DNA of 64,000 nucleotides from Leptospiraceae bacterium. Lineage in GTDB: Bacteria; Spirochaetota; Leptospiria; Leptospirales; Leptonemataceae. The stretch lies in assembly GCA_026005135.1 (NCBI GenBank), contig BPKM01000003.1, forward strand, positions 248,001 through 312,000, read 5' to 3'. The notes beneath the pieces were generated by a model that saw only the letters and a program-made list of their open reading frames with translations, was not told where the DNA came from and searched no databases. Positions 17,618 through 26,799 of this stretch are shown here, one piece after another (the stretch's first letter is position 1; each line of letters begins with the position of its first letter). The translations under genes and the position numbers were made by a program.

Positions 17618-18924
17618 GTACGAATTTGTCCATTTCCTTTAAGAATATACATAGTTGTAGTTAAATCTTTTAATCCCATAGGTCCTCTAACATGCATTCT
17701 CTGAGTTGATATTCCAATTTCTGCTCCCATACCCATTTGACCACCATCATGAAATCTCGTAGAACAATTAATAAAAATGGCTGCACTATCAATTCGTTTT
17801 TGAAATTCTTCTATTACAGTATAATTTTCTGCAACGATTCCTTCGGAATGCCCACTACTATATTTGTAAATAAAGCCAATTACTTCATCAAGGTTAGAAA
17901 CAATTTTAACAGATAATCGATTATCTAAGTATTCTGTATTATATTCTTTGTCTGGATCAGTTATTGGTAATGCATCGGGAAAATATTCTAAGGTTTTATT
18001 GCATCCTAATAATTTAGCACCTGCTTGCTGTAAAGATTCTAATAATTCTTTAATATAGGGAAATTTTTCGTGTATGATTAAATTTTCAATAGCATTACAA
18101 ACAGAAGGTCTTTGTAATTTTGCATTAATACTGATTTGTATTGCTTTATTTTTATCTGCTGATTCATCTATATATAAATTACATACACCTTTATCATGTT
18201 TAACGACTGGAATTCTTGTATTGGAACTTACAAATTGAATTAAAGCTTCGCCACCACGAGGAACAACTAAATCAATATAAGAATCCATTTGTAATAAAGC
18301 ATACATACAAGCACGATCTGTTTCTTCTACAAATTGAACAATATTTTCTGGAAGTTGAGCTTGTAATAAAGCCTGTTTAAAAAATTCATATAATGCTTTA
18401 TTGGAATGAAATGCTTCTTTACCACCACGTAAAATTACAGCATTTCCACTTTTAATACATAAAGCACCTACATCAATTGTTACATTAGGTCTTGATTCAT
18501 AAACTGTAAAAATAGATCCAAGTGGCACACGTTTTTGAATTAATTCTATACCATTAGATAAAGGATATCCTTTTACAACTTCTCCTACAGGATCTGGTAA
18601 TTTTATAATATCTTCAACAGAAGAAATAATTTCTTCGATACGTTTTTTACTTAAACGTAATCTATCAATTAAAGCAGATGATAATTGATTTTTTTCTGCA
18701 TTCTCAATATCAATTTGATTTTGCTCAATTAAATAATTTTGATTTTGATTTTCTGAAAGTAATGATATAAGATTTTTTAATACTTCATTTCTTTTTATAG
18801 AAGATGTTTGTCTTATAATCTGGAAAGCTTCTTTGGAACTTTTTGCTATATTTTTTGCATATTCTTCGTATTTTTTGGAACGTTCTATTAAATCTGCCAA
18901 TTCAGAAGAAAGAGATACTGCCAT
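17614..18924 (-). CDS. proA: Gamma-glutamyl phosphate reductase
   Basis: 436 residues, aldehyde dehydrogenase superfamily. It reduces gamma-glutamyl phosphate with NADPH to glutamate semialdehyde in proline synthesis. The catalytic Cys276 is in QRPSVCNA; VPRGGEALI (221-229) and the substrate segment HDGGQMGMGAEIGIS near 385 are intact. proB is not in the window. The start codon lies inside a 13-bp hairpin formed with sequence after the upstream fecR-like gene, and no ribosome site is visible, so translation may be controlled or coupled. Confidence 0.95.
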   Translation of the reverse strand: MAVSLSSELADLIERSKKYEEYAKNIAKSSKEAFQIIRQTSSIKRNEVLKNLISLLSENQNQNYLIEQNQIDIENAEKNQLSSALIDRLRLSKKRIEEIISSVEDIIKLPDPVGEVVKGYPLSNGIELIQKRVPLGSIFTVYESRPNVTIDVGALCIKSGNAVILRGGKEAFHSNKALYEFFKQALLQAQLPENIVQFVEETDRACMYALLQMDSYIDLVVPRGGEALIQFVSSNTRIPVVKHDKGVCNLYIDESADKNKAIQISINAKLQRPSVCNAIENLIIHEKFPYIKELLESLQQAGAKLLGCNKTLEYFPDALPITDPDKEYNTEYLDNRLSVKIVSNLDEVIGFIYKYSSGHSEGIVAENYTVIEEFQKRIDSAAIFINCSTRFHDGGQMGMGAEIGISTQRMHVRGPMGLKDLTTTMYILKGNGQIRT

Positions 18925-18950
18925 AAGATGATTTTTTCTTATGACAGTAT
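18915..18950 (-). promoter_or_regulatory. Hairpin enclosing the proA start codon
   Basis: On the minus strand ATACTGTCATAAG (18950-18938) and CTTATGGCAGTAT (18927-18915) form a 13-bp stem, twelve Watson-Crick pairs and one G-U, around a 10-nt loop. The ATG of proA (18924-18922) is in the second arm. It begins 10 nt after the fecR-like stop codon. It lacks a following U run, so it looks more like a translational gate than a terminator. Confidence 0.6.
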
Positions 18951-18960
18951 GAGGTCAAGG

Positions 18961-19674
18961 TTATTTTTGAAATGGATTTTCTGGAAATTGTATTTTATTT
19001 TTTTGTTCTTCGATTAATTGTTGATTTTTTTCTATTTGTTTTATAACGTTTTCGAAATTTTGTTTTTTGGTTTTTTCCAATTCCTGTAGCATTTCGAATT
19101 TTTGTTTTTCATAAGTTTCTAAGATAGATTTTTTCATTTCTTTAAAGGTTGCTATAATTTTTTCTCCCGCTTCTACGGTTTGTTTCTGGCTACCATCAAT
19201 ACTCGAAACTTCTACTTTTCCTTCATTTACGGCTATCGTAGAAGAATCTTTTTCGGCTTCTACAAAAAATTCTGTCCCCCTAACAGATGCTATTGCTGTT
19301 GGACTTTGTATATCTAATTTTATTTTTTTCTTTTTATCTTTTTCTACTTTGGAAAGAACTTCTCCCTGAGAGAGTTGAATACCAAATTCTTCGTTATTAT
19401 CTTTTCTTACAATTTTATTTAAGGTGATCTGAGTATTTCCTCCAACCCGAATTAGAACACCATTAGATAATTGTAAATTTACATAAGCATCTTTTTCTGT
19501 TTTTATAATATCATTTTCATTTAGAATTGTATTAATCTTAATTTCTTTTTTCTGGTTATTGTTTATTACATAACTTTTTCCTTTCTTAAATACCACAAGT
19601 GCTTTTGATTGAGAAAAAATACTATTTGTAATAAATAAAACGATTATTGGTACTATTTTAAGTAATCTTTTCAT
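18961..19674 (-). CDS. Exported FecR-domain protein
   Basis: 237 residues. A signal peptide (about 1-21, ending SIFSQ) precedes a FecR domain of about 110 residues, marked by YVNLQLSNGVLIRVGGNTQI and SPTAIASVRGTEFFVEAEKD. The last 70 residues are a Lys/Glu/Gln-rich coiled coil. It is not a membrane-spanning sigma regulator like E. coli FecR; free periplasmic FecR proteins of this kind are common in spirochaetes and their role is poorly known. It is followed by proA on the same strand with a 36-nt gap. Confidence 0.85.
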   Translation of the reverse strand: MKRLLKIVPIIVLFITNSIFSQSKALVVFKKGKSYVINNNQKKEIKINTILNENDIIKTEKDAYVNLQLSNGVLIRVGGNTQITLNKIVRKDNNEEFGIQLSQGEVLSKVEKDKKKKIKLDIQSPTAIASVRGTEFFVEAEKDSSTIAVNEGKVEVSSIDGSQKQTVEAGEKIIATFKEMKKSILETYEKQKFEMLQELEKTKKQNFENVIKQIEKNQQLIEEQKNKIQFPENPFQK

Positions 19675-19832
19675 AAAATCTCCTTATTTTAGGTTATATG
19701 TTTTTACATTAAATTAGATAAAAAACTATTACAATTTGTTCAAGTAAAATTTAATTTTTTTAAAAAATAAGTTAATCAACAATACACAAAAAAGGTTGAA
19801 AGACATATTAGCTAAAAAGAAAATGTACATCG

Positions 19833-20759
19833 ATGATTCATGTAGAAAATTTAACAGTGAAATATGGAGATTTTTGTGCAGTAGATAATATATCTTTTAT
19901 TGTTGATAAAGAGAGTGGAATTACTGGATTATTAGGTCCAAATGGTGCTGGAAAAACTACTACAATGAGGGTACTTACAGGTTATTTACAACCTGCAGAA
20001 GGAAAAATTGAAATTGATCATATACCATTTGATCAAACAAAAGAAAGACGCTTAGCAATAAAAAAGCGAATAGGTTATTTACCAGAATCCAATCCTTTAT
20101 ATCCAGAAATGCTTGTAATAGAATATTTAGAATTTATGGCTTATGCGAAACAATTAGAAGAAAGTAAAATTAAAGATAGAATGAATTTTTTAATAGAAAC
20201 CTTAGAATTACAATCCCATTTATATACCCCACTATCGCTATTATCAAAAGGATTTCGTCAAAGAGCAGCTCTTGCAGCTACTTTAATACATGACCCAGAA
20301 ATCATTATTTTAGATGAACCTACAACAGGGCTCGATCCAAATCAAATTATTTCTATTAGAAATTTTATTAAAAGCTTATCAAAAGAAAAAACACTGATTT
20401 TATCCACCCATATTTTAAAAGAAGTAGAAGATGTATGTGATAGGGTGATTATTATTAATAAAGGTAAGATTGTTGCAGATAAAAAAGTGGAAGAATTGCA
20501 ACATTCAAATTCAATGGTATTGATAGCAAAATCTAACAAAGATAATATTTTAAATGAATTACAAAAAATTCATATTATAAAAAATATACAGGAAGAAACG
20601 ATTCATAATTCAGAATTTAAACGTTATATATGTGAACTAAAAGAAGATAAACCAGAATTACTATTTAATGAAATTAAAAAATATGATTGGGATGTGCGAG
20701 AATTTGCTTCTTTAGAGCGATCCTTAGAAGAAGTCTTTAGAGAATTAACTGTATCGTAG
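19833..20759 (+). CDS. ABC transporter ATP-binding protein, GldA-like
   Basis: 308 residues. Walker A GPNGAGKTT at 35-43, the signature region LSKGFRQRAALA at 136-147 and Walker B IIILDEPTTGLDP at 156-168 are complete. The C-terminal 80 residues are the usual domain of export-type ATPases that pair with ABC-2 permeases. First gene of a four-gene operon with a permease, a GldG-like auxiliary protein and a DUF4340 protein, the layout known from gliding-motility gldA-gldF-gldG and from many non-gliding bacteria. The start chosen is ATG 19833; no clear ribosome site. Confidence 0.92.
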   Translation: MIHVENLTVKYGDFCAVDNISFIVDKESGITGLLGPNGAGKTTTMRVLTGYLQPAEGKIEIDHIPFDQTKERRLAIKKRIGYLPESNPLYPEMLVIEYLEFMAYAKQLEESKIKDRMNFLIETLELQSHLYTPLSLLSKGFRQRAALAATLIHDPEIIILDEPTTGLDPNQIISIRNFIKSLSKEKTLILSTHILKEVEDVCDRVIIINKGKIVADKKVEELQHSNSMVLIAKSNKDNILNELQKIHIIKNIQEETIHNSEFKRYICELKEDKPELLFNEIKKYDWDVREFASLERSLEEVFRELTVS

Positions 20760-20767
20760 GAGGTAAT

Positions 20768-21502
20768 ATGAATACAAAATCTTTTAAATATCTTTATAAA
20801 AAAGAATTATTATCCTTTTTTAATACACCAAGTGGTTATGTTTTTATGGTAATTACTATCTTTTTTAATTTTTTGTTTTTTTTCTTAGGAATTTTTGATT
20901 TAATTCCCGGATTCTGGGATGCCCAATTGGCAAGTATTGAATCTTATATGAATTTACTACCATTTACGTTTATATTACTTGTTCCAGCAGTCACAATGCG
21001 TATATGGGCAGAAGAGAGAAAAAGTGGTACTATTGAAATTTTAAAAACATTACCTTTTACTGAATTTCAACTCGTATTTGCAAAATTCTTAGGTTGCTGG
21101 ACATTTGTATCGCTAATTATATTATCTGCTATCCCTTTAACATTGAGTATATCATTAATGGGATTAATGGATTGGGGGAAAACATTTACCCTATATTTAG
21201 GTTCTATATTAATGGCTGGTGCTTATGTTAGTATAGGAATGGTTGCTTCTGCTTTAACTAAAGAACAAATAGTTGCTTTTATTATAACGTTTTTTATTAG
21301 TTTATTTATGTTTTTAAGTAATTACTATTTGTTATCTCAACATTTACCACCAGAATGGAATTTCTTTTTAGGATTTTTATCTATTAGTTATCATTTTAGT
21401 TCTTTTTCTAAAGGATTAATCTTATTCAGTGATGTAGTATATTATATTTCATTTATTGGTTTAATGATTTATATCAATATAGAATTAATCAAAAAATATT
21501 AA
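20768..21502 (+). CDS. ABC-2 type permease, GldF-like
   Basis: 244 residues with six membrane segments. The N-terminus KELLSFFNTPSGYVF and the loop WAEERKSGTIEILKTLPFTEFQLVFAKF are hallmarks of the GldF/NosY-like ABC-2 permeases; the second is the coupling helix that meets the ATPase. GTAGGAGGT is placed well before ATG, 8 nt after the ATPase gene. Together with the GldG-like protein it should form the membrane part of an export or envelope-related complex. Substrate unknown. Confidence 0.88.
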   Translation: MNTKSFKYLYKKELLSFFNTPSGYVFMVITIFFNFLFFFLGIFDLIPGFWDAQLASIESYMNLLPFTFILLVPAVTMRIWAEERKSGTIEILKTLPFTEFQLVFAKFLGCWTFVSLIILSAIPLTLSISLMGLMDWGKTFTLYLGSILMAGAYVSIGMVASALTKEQIVAFIITFFISLFMFLSNYYLLSQHLPPEWNFFLGFLSISYHFSSFSKGLILFSDVVYYISFIGLMIYINIELIKKY

Positions 21503-21511
21503 GAGGTTATT

Positions 21512-23230
21512 ATGAAAGATAAAAATATATTTAATAATAAAATTTTTATATATGTTAATATTGTAATTTTATTCTTATTAATTAATGGTATAGCATATAG
21601 TTTAAATTTAAAATGGGATTTCTCTAAAGGAAAAATTAATTCAATTTCTGAAAGTACAGAAAAAGTATTAAAAAAATTAAAATATCCATTACTCGTAGAA
21701 GCCTATATAAGTAGAGATATTCCTGGTCAATTAATTGCTCAATTACAGCCAATTATTTATTTACTGGAAGATATAAAACGTATAGGTAAAGATAAAATCA
21801 ATTTAAAAATCATTAATCCTGTAACCGAAGAAGAAAGAAATCTTGCCTCGAAAAGAGGAATTCAAGGCATACCAATAGAGGAAGCAGATATTCATAAAGC
21901 ATCTGTTCGAATGGGATATTTTGGTATTTATTTACAATATGGAGATAAATCCACAACAATTTCTTTAGTAGAACAGGGAGGTATAGTAGGAAATTTTGAA
22001 TATGTATTTTTAAAAGAATTAAAAAAATTATTACAGGATGAAAAAACAATCAGTGGAATAGGCTATCTTAAAACGAAGGGTTCCTTAGATATAAGACGAT
22101 GGCAAACAAGATTGGATCAGGATAAGGATAATTTATTTGCTTTTAAAAATCTTTTAGAAAAAGATATGGGACAAATAAAAGAAATAGAATTAAAAGAACC
22201 TGTTCCTGATACAATAGAAACCTTAATTATTGCTGGACTTCCAGAATTATCCATCGAAGAACAATATTATTTAGATCAATTTTTAATGAAAGGCGGTAAT
22301 TTACTTTTAATGTTAAAAGGGTTTGATTTTACTATAACTCCACCGAACCCCCAATTTTTACAATTAGGTATAAGTTCTGGAAGTAGAGGATTTACTACTA
22401 TTCCAGAAGCAGTAAAACAATGGAATCAATTTTTAGAATTTTACGGACTTAAAATTAATGAACGTATTGTTCTGGAGCCTAATTTGGCTGTGCCAGAAGT
22501 AGATATTTTAGGACAATACTTAGGAAGATACCCAAATCCATCATGGGCAATTTATTCTCAGGAAACAGGGAATATCTATACGAATCATGAATTAACAAAA
22601 CATATACCTTATGTAATTTTTCCCTGGTTTTCGGATTTATCCATTTTAAAAGAAAAGCAACCAGAAGTAAAATATTCTATTCTGGTTCAAACCAGTAAAA
22701 AAGCAATATTACGAAAAGAAACGTCTTTAAGTTTAAAGGATTTACAATTGGTAGGTCAGGTTCCTTTACAGGAAGGAGATGAAGAAACAAAAGAATCTTT
22801 ACCTGTAATGGTTTTAGTACAGGGTAAATTTAAAAGTGCATTTAAAGATAAGATAGATCAACTTAAACTTGATAAAAAAATAAAAGAACAGTTTTTACCT
22901 GGTCAATTAGGAAATACAGAAGGAAAAATTTTACTTATTGGAACACCTTATCTTGTATCGGATATTTTTTTCAGAAACGAAGCAAATATAGAATATTTTA
23001 AAATTAATTATTCTTTTATTCAAAATATATTAGAATATTTACAGGGCGATACGGATTTAATCGCTGTTCGTTCTAAAGTACCATTTATTCCTATACTACA
23101 AATACAATTACCAGTAGAATTACAAAAAGTATTTTCTTGGATACATACCTTAACAATACCTTTAATATTAAGTATTTATGGATTTATTAGATTACGAAAT
23201 CGATATAGAAAAAGAGGAGTAGAACAATGA
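21512..23230 (+). CDS. GldG-like ABC transporter auxiliary protein
   Basis: 572 residues. A membrane segment at about 10-28 is followed by a large extracytoplasmic domain of the GldG/ABC-auxiliary type (LKWDFSKGKINSISESTEKVLKKL is its usual opening) and a second membrane segment near 543-560 before a basic tail. The last codons overlap the next gene by 4 nt. Such proteins are encoded with GldA/GldF-like partners and are thought to act in the membrane complex. Confidence 0.85.
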   Translation: MKDKNIFNNKIFIYVNIVILFLLINGIAYSLNLKWDFSKGKINSISESTEKVLKKLKYPLLVEAYISRDIPGQLIAQLQPIIYLLEDIKRIGKDKINLKIINPVTEEERNLASKRGIQGIPIEEADIHKASVRMGYFGIYLQYGDKSTTISLVEQGGIVGNFEYVFLKELKKLLQDEKTISGIGYLKTKGSLDIRRWQTRLDQDKDNLFAFKNLLEKDMGQIKEIELKEPVPDTIETLIIAGLPELSIEEQYYLDQFLMKGGNLLLMLKGFDFTITPPNPQFLQLGISSGSRGFTTIPEAVKQWNQFLEFYGLKINERIVLEPNLAVPEVDILGQYLGRYPNPSWAIYSQETGNIYTNHELTKHIPYVIFPWFSDLSILKEKQPEVKYSILVQTSKKAILRKETSLSLKDLQLVGQVPLQEGDEETKESLPVMVLVQGKFKSAFKDKIDQLKLDKKIKEQFLPGQLGNTEGKILLIGTPYLVSDIFFRNEANIEYFKINYSFIQNILEYLQGDTDLIAVRSKVPFIPILQIQLPVELQKVFSWIHTLTIPLILSIYGFIRLRNRYRKRGVEQ

Positions 23231-24237
23231 AAGAATATCTAAAAAAAAATCCAGGATTATCTTTATTTGTTTTAAATATTTTTTTGTTTGTTTTATTTAT
23301 TATAATAAATGATCCCTTCCATTTAATAAGTAAAACATATGAATCTGCCCCCAAAATATTAAATTTAGAATTAAATGAAATTCAGGATATTATAATACAA
23401 TTTCCAGATAAAAAAAGAGAATATCATTTAAAATTAACAGAGATGTATAAAAATAAAAATCATACTATAGAAGATTTTATTAAAAATACCAATTGGAAAC
23501 TTATTATAAAAGAAAATCAAAAATCAGAAGAATATGAAATTGATAAAGAAAATTTAAAAGAATTTTTAGAAACTTTAAAAGAATTAAAACGTTATTATGC
23601 TTTACCAGATACGGCAGAAAATCGTACTATAGCTGGTATTAATAATAATTCTTCGAAAATTATTATAAAATATAAAAATGATAAAAAAGATATTTTGAAA
23701 ATAGGTTTTGTAAGTATAAGAAATAATAGTAGTTATATTCAACTCAATAACGAAGATAAGATCTATCAGGTAGAAAATAATTTAAAATTAAAATCTGGAT
23801 TCGAAGATATTTATTATTTTAGAAATCATCAAATAACAAATTTTGATAAAGATAAACTCCAAAAAATTATTGTATATTATAATAATAAGCGTATAATATA
23901 TGCTAAAACAGGGAAAGAATGGCAATTATTGGAACCCAAACCAGCAAATTTGCAAAATTCTTCTATGGAAGGTATTTTGGACGAAATTAATCATCTAAAA
24001 GCAACACAATTCTATAATGATGAAAATCCATTAAATAAAGATTGGGAAATTTTAAATCTAAAAATAGAATTAGAAATCTCTCGCGAAATGGAATCTCCTT
24101 CTAAGGAAATACTTAATTTTATCGCAAAAAAAGATTATGTTAAATATTTATTACAATATAAAAATCAATATTATGAAATTTCAGTTTATCGTATTGAGGA
24201 TTTATTAGAACCAGAGAAACTTATAGAAAAACAATAA
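23227..24237 (+). CDS. DUF4340 membrane-anchored protein
   Basis: 336 residues: one N-terminal membrane segment (about 12-30) and a DUF4340-type extracytoplasmic region made of short strand-rich repeats (LNLELNEIQDIIIQ, YYALPDTAENRTIAGI, KTGKEWQLLEPKPAN). DUF4340 proteins usually follow GldG-like genes, as here with a 4-nt overlap. The gene converges on the DUF3095 gene with 7 nt between the stops and no visible terminator. Confidence 0.8.
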   Translation: MKEYLKKNPGLSLFVLNIFLFVLFIIINDPFHLISKTYESAPKILNLELNEIQDIIIQFPDKKREYHLKLTEMYKNKNHTIEDFIKNTNWKLIIKENQKSEEYEIDKENLKEFLETLKELKRYYALPDTAENRTIAGINNNSSKIIIKYKNDKKDILKIGFVSIRNNSSYIQLNNEDKIYQVENNLKLKSGFEDIYYFRNHQITNFDKDKLQKIIVYYNNKRIIYAKTGKEWQLLEPKPANLQNSSMEGILDEINHLKATQFYNDENPLNKDWEILNLKIELEISREMESPSKEILNFIAKKDYVKYLLQYKNQYYEISVYRIEDLLEPEKLIEKQ

Positions 24238-24244
24238 AATATTA

Positions 24245-25423
24245 TTATTTAGATTTTTGTTCTTTTAACATTAGAGAAGCTAAGGTAAATCCTCCATTAA
24301 CAACATCAATAAAGTGAACATCTTGATTTTTTTTAGGAAAAACAGCGCAGGTAATATGAGCCTTATAATCACTATAATAACCATAATAGATTTTTTTATC
24401 TTTTCGAAGTTTTTCAAGATATTCTAATAATTTTTGTTTCTCTTCTTTGGAAGTATTTATAATTAGTTTTAAAGAATTTTCTAATTTTCGAAAATCACTG
24501 GAAACATAATTCATTACTTTAATTTGAGTTATGTCCTGATTATTGATTTTTATTCCTATTTTAAAAGGTAATTTAGAAAAAAAAGCTACTAATTTTAATT
24601 CTATCAATATTAATATTTTTCTAAACCAGGAAAATTTAGGATTACCAGTAACCTGAGCTTCTATATCGATAGTATTCGAAGTAGAAGGAACTAAATTCAT
24701 TTTATTAATGGATACAGGGTGCCAATTTTCGTCATTTCCATAAATTTCGTAAATTTTATTTAGAATTTCTTTTAAGGTTATATAATCTTCTGGTTCAACT
24801 GTTTCTATAATTAAAGCTAATTGTTCTTCTTTTGTAGTGGGAATATCTTCCCATCTGCAAGAAAAACCAGATAAATCTACATTTACATTAGAATCTTCTT
24901 CTAATAAATAGTGATTATTTTTGATTTCTTTTTCAAAATAAAATAATGCAGAACCAAGTATAAGTGCCTGCTTATAACAATCAGAGACTTTATATTTTGC
25001 AATTTTTAAATCATATCCTTTTTGATATAATTCACTAACAGAAATGAATCCTATACGCATATTTAGATTAAATAAATTTTTTATTAGATTCTTTACAGAA
25101 GATAGTTGCTTTTTTGCTTTTTCGAAATAGTCTTTATGGATTAAAAATGTAACACCATCTCCACCAAAAATAAAAGGAAATTCTAATGTATTTAAAAGAT
25201 TGGTAATTGCTACAATACAAAATACAGTTGACATATTAACTTCTTTATATTTGCCTTTTTTAATAGCATCAGTTGAATTTTCTATATCACATAAAAATAA
25301 ATACCAATCTTCGGGAACTTTTTTATATAAATTTAGATTATAAATTTCTTTAAAGTCATTTATAACAGGTAAATTTTTATAAAAATCAACTGAATGTTTA
25401 TCTTTTGTCAGCATTAAAATCAT
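24245..25423 (-). CDS. DUF3095 family protein, nucleotide-cyclase-like
   Basis: 392 residues. The opening FYKNLPVINDFKEIYN, the segment FLCDIENSTDAIKKGKYKEVNM (about 43-64) and FIFGGDGVTF near 100 are typical of DUF3095. The spaced Asp in CDIENS and in FGGDG resemble the metal-binding positions of class III nucleotide cyclases. No cyclase activity is established for the family as far as I know. No membrane segment. It is a single-gene unit, divergent from ribBA. Confidence 0.75.
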   Translation of the reverse strand: MILMLTKDKHSVDFYKNLPVINDFKEIYNLNLYKKVPEDWYLFLCDIENSTDAIKKGKYKEVNMSTVFCIVAITNLLNTLEFPFIFGGDGVTFLIHKDYFEKAKKQLSSVKNLIKNLFNLNMRIGFISVSELYQKGYDLKIAKYKVSDCYKQALILGSALFYFEKEIKNNHYLLEEDSNVNVDLSGFSCRWEDIPTTKEEQLALIIETVEPEDYITLKEILNKIYEIYGNDENWHPVSINKMNLVPSTSNTIDIEAQVTGNPKFSWFRKILILIELKLVAFFSKLPFKIGIKINNQDITQIKVMNYVSSDFRKLENSLKLIINTSKEEKQKLLEYLEKLRKDKKIYYGYYSDYKAHITCAVFPKKNQDVHFIDVVNGGFTLASLMLKEQKSK

Positions 25424-25576
25424 AAAAAAAAATTTTAAGATAAAGTCAATATTTTTGTAATGTATTGATTTATAAGAGCAATAAAACGATGCTATAAATA
25501 ATCTAAAATTGTTTGCTTATTAAGAAAAATAAAAAATTTTGACTTTTATACTAAATTTGTATTAATTAGGTTATAA

Positions 25577-26794
25577 ATGGATAAAGAAATTCAAATATCA
25601 CCTATTGAACAGGCAATAGAAGATATCAAAAACGGCAAAATGATTATTCTTGTAGATTCCGAAGATAGAGAAAACGAAGGTGATCTTGTTATTGCTGCGG
25701 AATTTGTAACACCAGAAGTCATAAATTTTATGGCTACGTATGGTAGAGGATTAATTTGTGTACCCTTAGAGAGTAAACGTATAAAAGAATTACAATTAGA
25801 ACCAATGGTAAAAGATAATACAGAAAAATATCGCACTGCCTTTACTGTTTCTGTTGATGCTTCTCCAAAACATGGTGTAACAACAGGTATTTCTGCATAT
25901 GATAGAGCTAAAACAGTTCAGGTACTTATTAATCCAGAAACGAAGCCAGAAGACCTTGTAAAACCCGGTCATATTTTTCCTTTAGAAGCAGTACCGGGGG
26001 GTGTAATTCGTAGAGCGGGGCATACAGAAGCTTCCGTAGATTTATGTAGACTGGCAGGTTTAAAACCAGCTGCTGTTATATGCGAAATTATGAACGAAGA
26101 TGGTACAATGGCTCGTTTACCCCAATTAATGGAGTTTGCAAAAAAACATAATTTAAATATATATACAATAGAAGATTTAATACGTTATAGATTAAAGACA
26201 GATTCTCTTATAAAACACGAAGCCACTTCTCGTTTACCAACGGAATATGGGGAATTTCAAATCCACGCTTATTCAACAACAATAGATGATAAAATTCATA
26301 TTGCCCTTGTTATGGGAGATGTAAGAAATAGAGATAATGTTTTAGTTCGTGTTCATAGTGAATGTCTAACAGGAGATATTTTTCATTCTAAACGTTGTGA
26401 TTGTGGTAAACAATTAGATATAGCCTTACGATTGATTGCAAAAGAAGGTTTAGGTGTATTATTATATATGCGTCAGGAAGGAAGAGGAATAGGAATAATA
26501 AATAAATTAAAAGCTTATAGACTTCAGGACGAAGGTTATGATACAGTAGAAGCCAATGAAAAACTTGGTTTTAAAGCAGATTTAAGAGATTATGGTATTG
26601 GTGCACAAATTCTAAGAAGCCTTGGCCTTTCTACAATTCGATTATTAACAAATAATCCGAGAAAAATTGTTGGATTAGAAGGTTATGGATTAAAAGTAGT
26701 AGAAAGAGTTCCTTTAATTATCCCTCCGGAAGAAGAAAATAAATTTTATTTAGAAACCAAAAAGAAGAAATTAGGTCATTTATTAGATTTATAA
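25577..26794 (+). CDS. ribBA: Bifunctional DHBP synthase / GTP cyclohydrolase II
   Basis: 405 residues with two complete enzymes of riboflavin synthesis. Residues 1-205 are 3,4-dihydroxy-2-butanone-4-phosphate synthase ([16 protein letters not shown] at 27-42, [12 protein letters not shown] at 141-152). Residues 206-405 are GTP cyclohydrolase II with zinc ligands Cys263, Cys274 and Cys276 and the arginine region MRQEGRGIG. No FMN riboswitch is apparent in the 150-nt AT-rich leader. The next gene, guaA, starts 5 nt after its stop; the enzyme's substrate is GTP, downstream of GuaA. Confidence 0.95.
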   Translation: MDKEIQISPIEQAIEDIKNGKMIILVDSEDRENEGDLVIAAEFVTPEVINFMATYGRGLICVPLESKRIKELQLEPMVKDNTEKYRTAFTVSVDASPKHGVTTGISAYDRAKTVQVLINPETKPEDLVKPGHIFPLEAVPGGVIRRAGHTEASVDLCRLAGLKPAAVICEIMNEDGTMARLPQLMEFAKKHNLNIYTIEDLIRYRLKTDSLIKHEATSRLPTEYGEFQIHAYSTTIDDKIHIALVMGDVRNRDNVLVRVHSECLTGDIFHSKRCDCGKQLDIALRLIAKEGLGVLLYMRQEGRGIGIINKLKAYRLQDEGYDTVEANEKLGFKADLRDYGIGAQILRSLGLSTIRLLTNNPRKIVGLEGYGLKVVERVPLIIPPEEENKFYLETKKKKLGHLLDL

Positions 26795-26799
26795 TTTTT

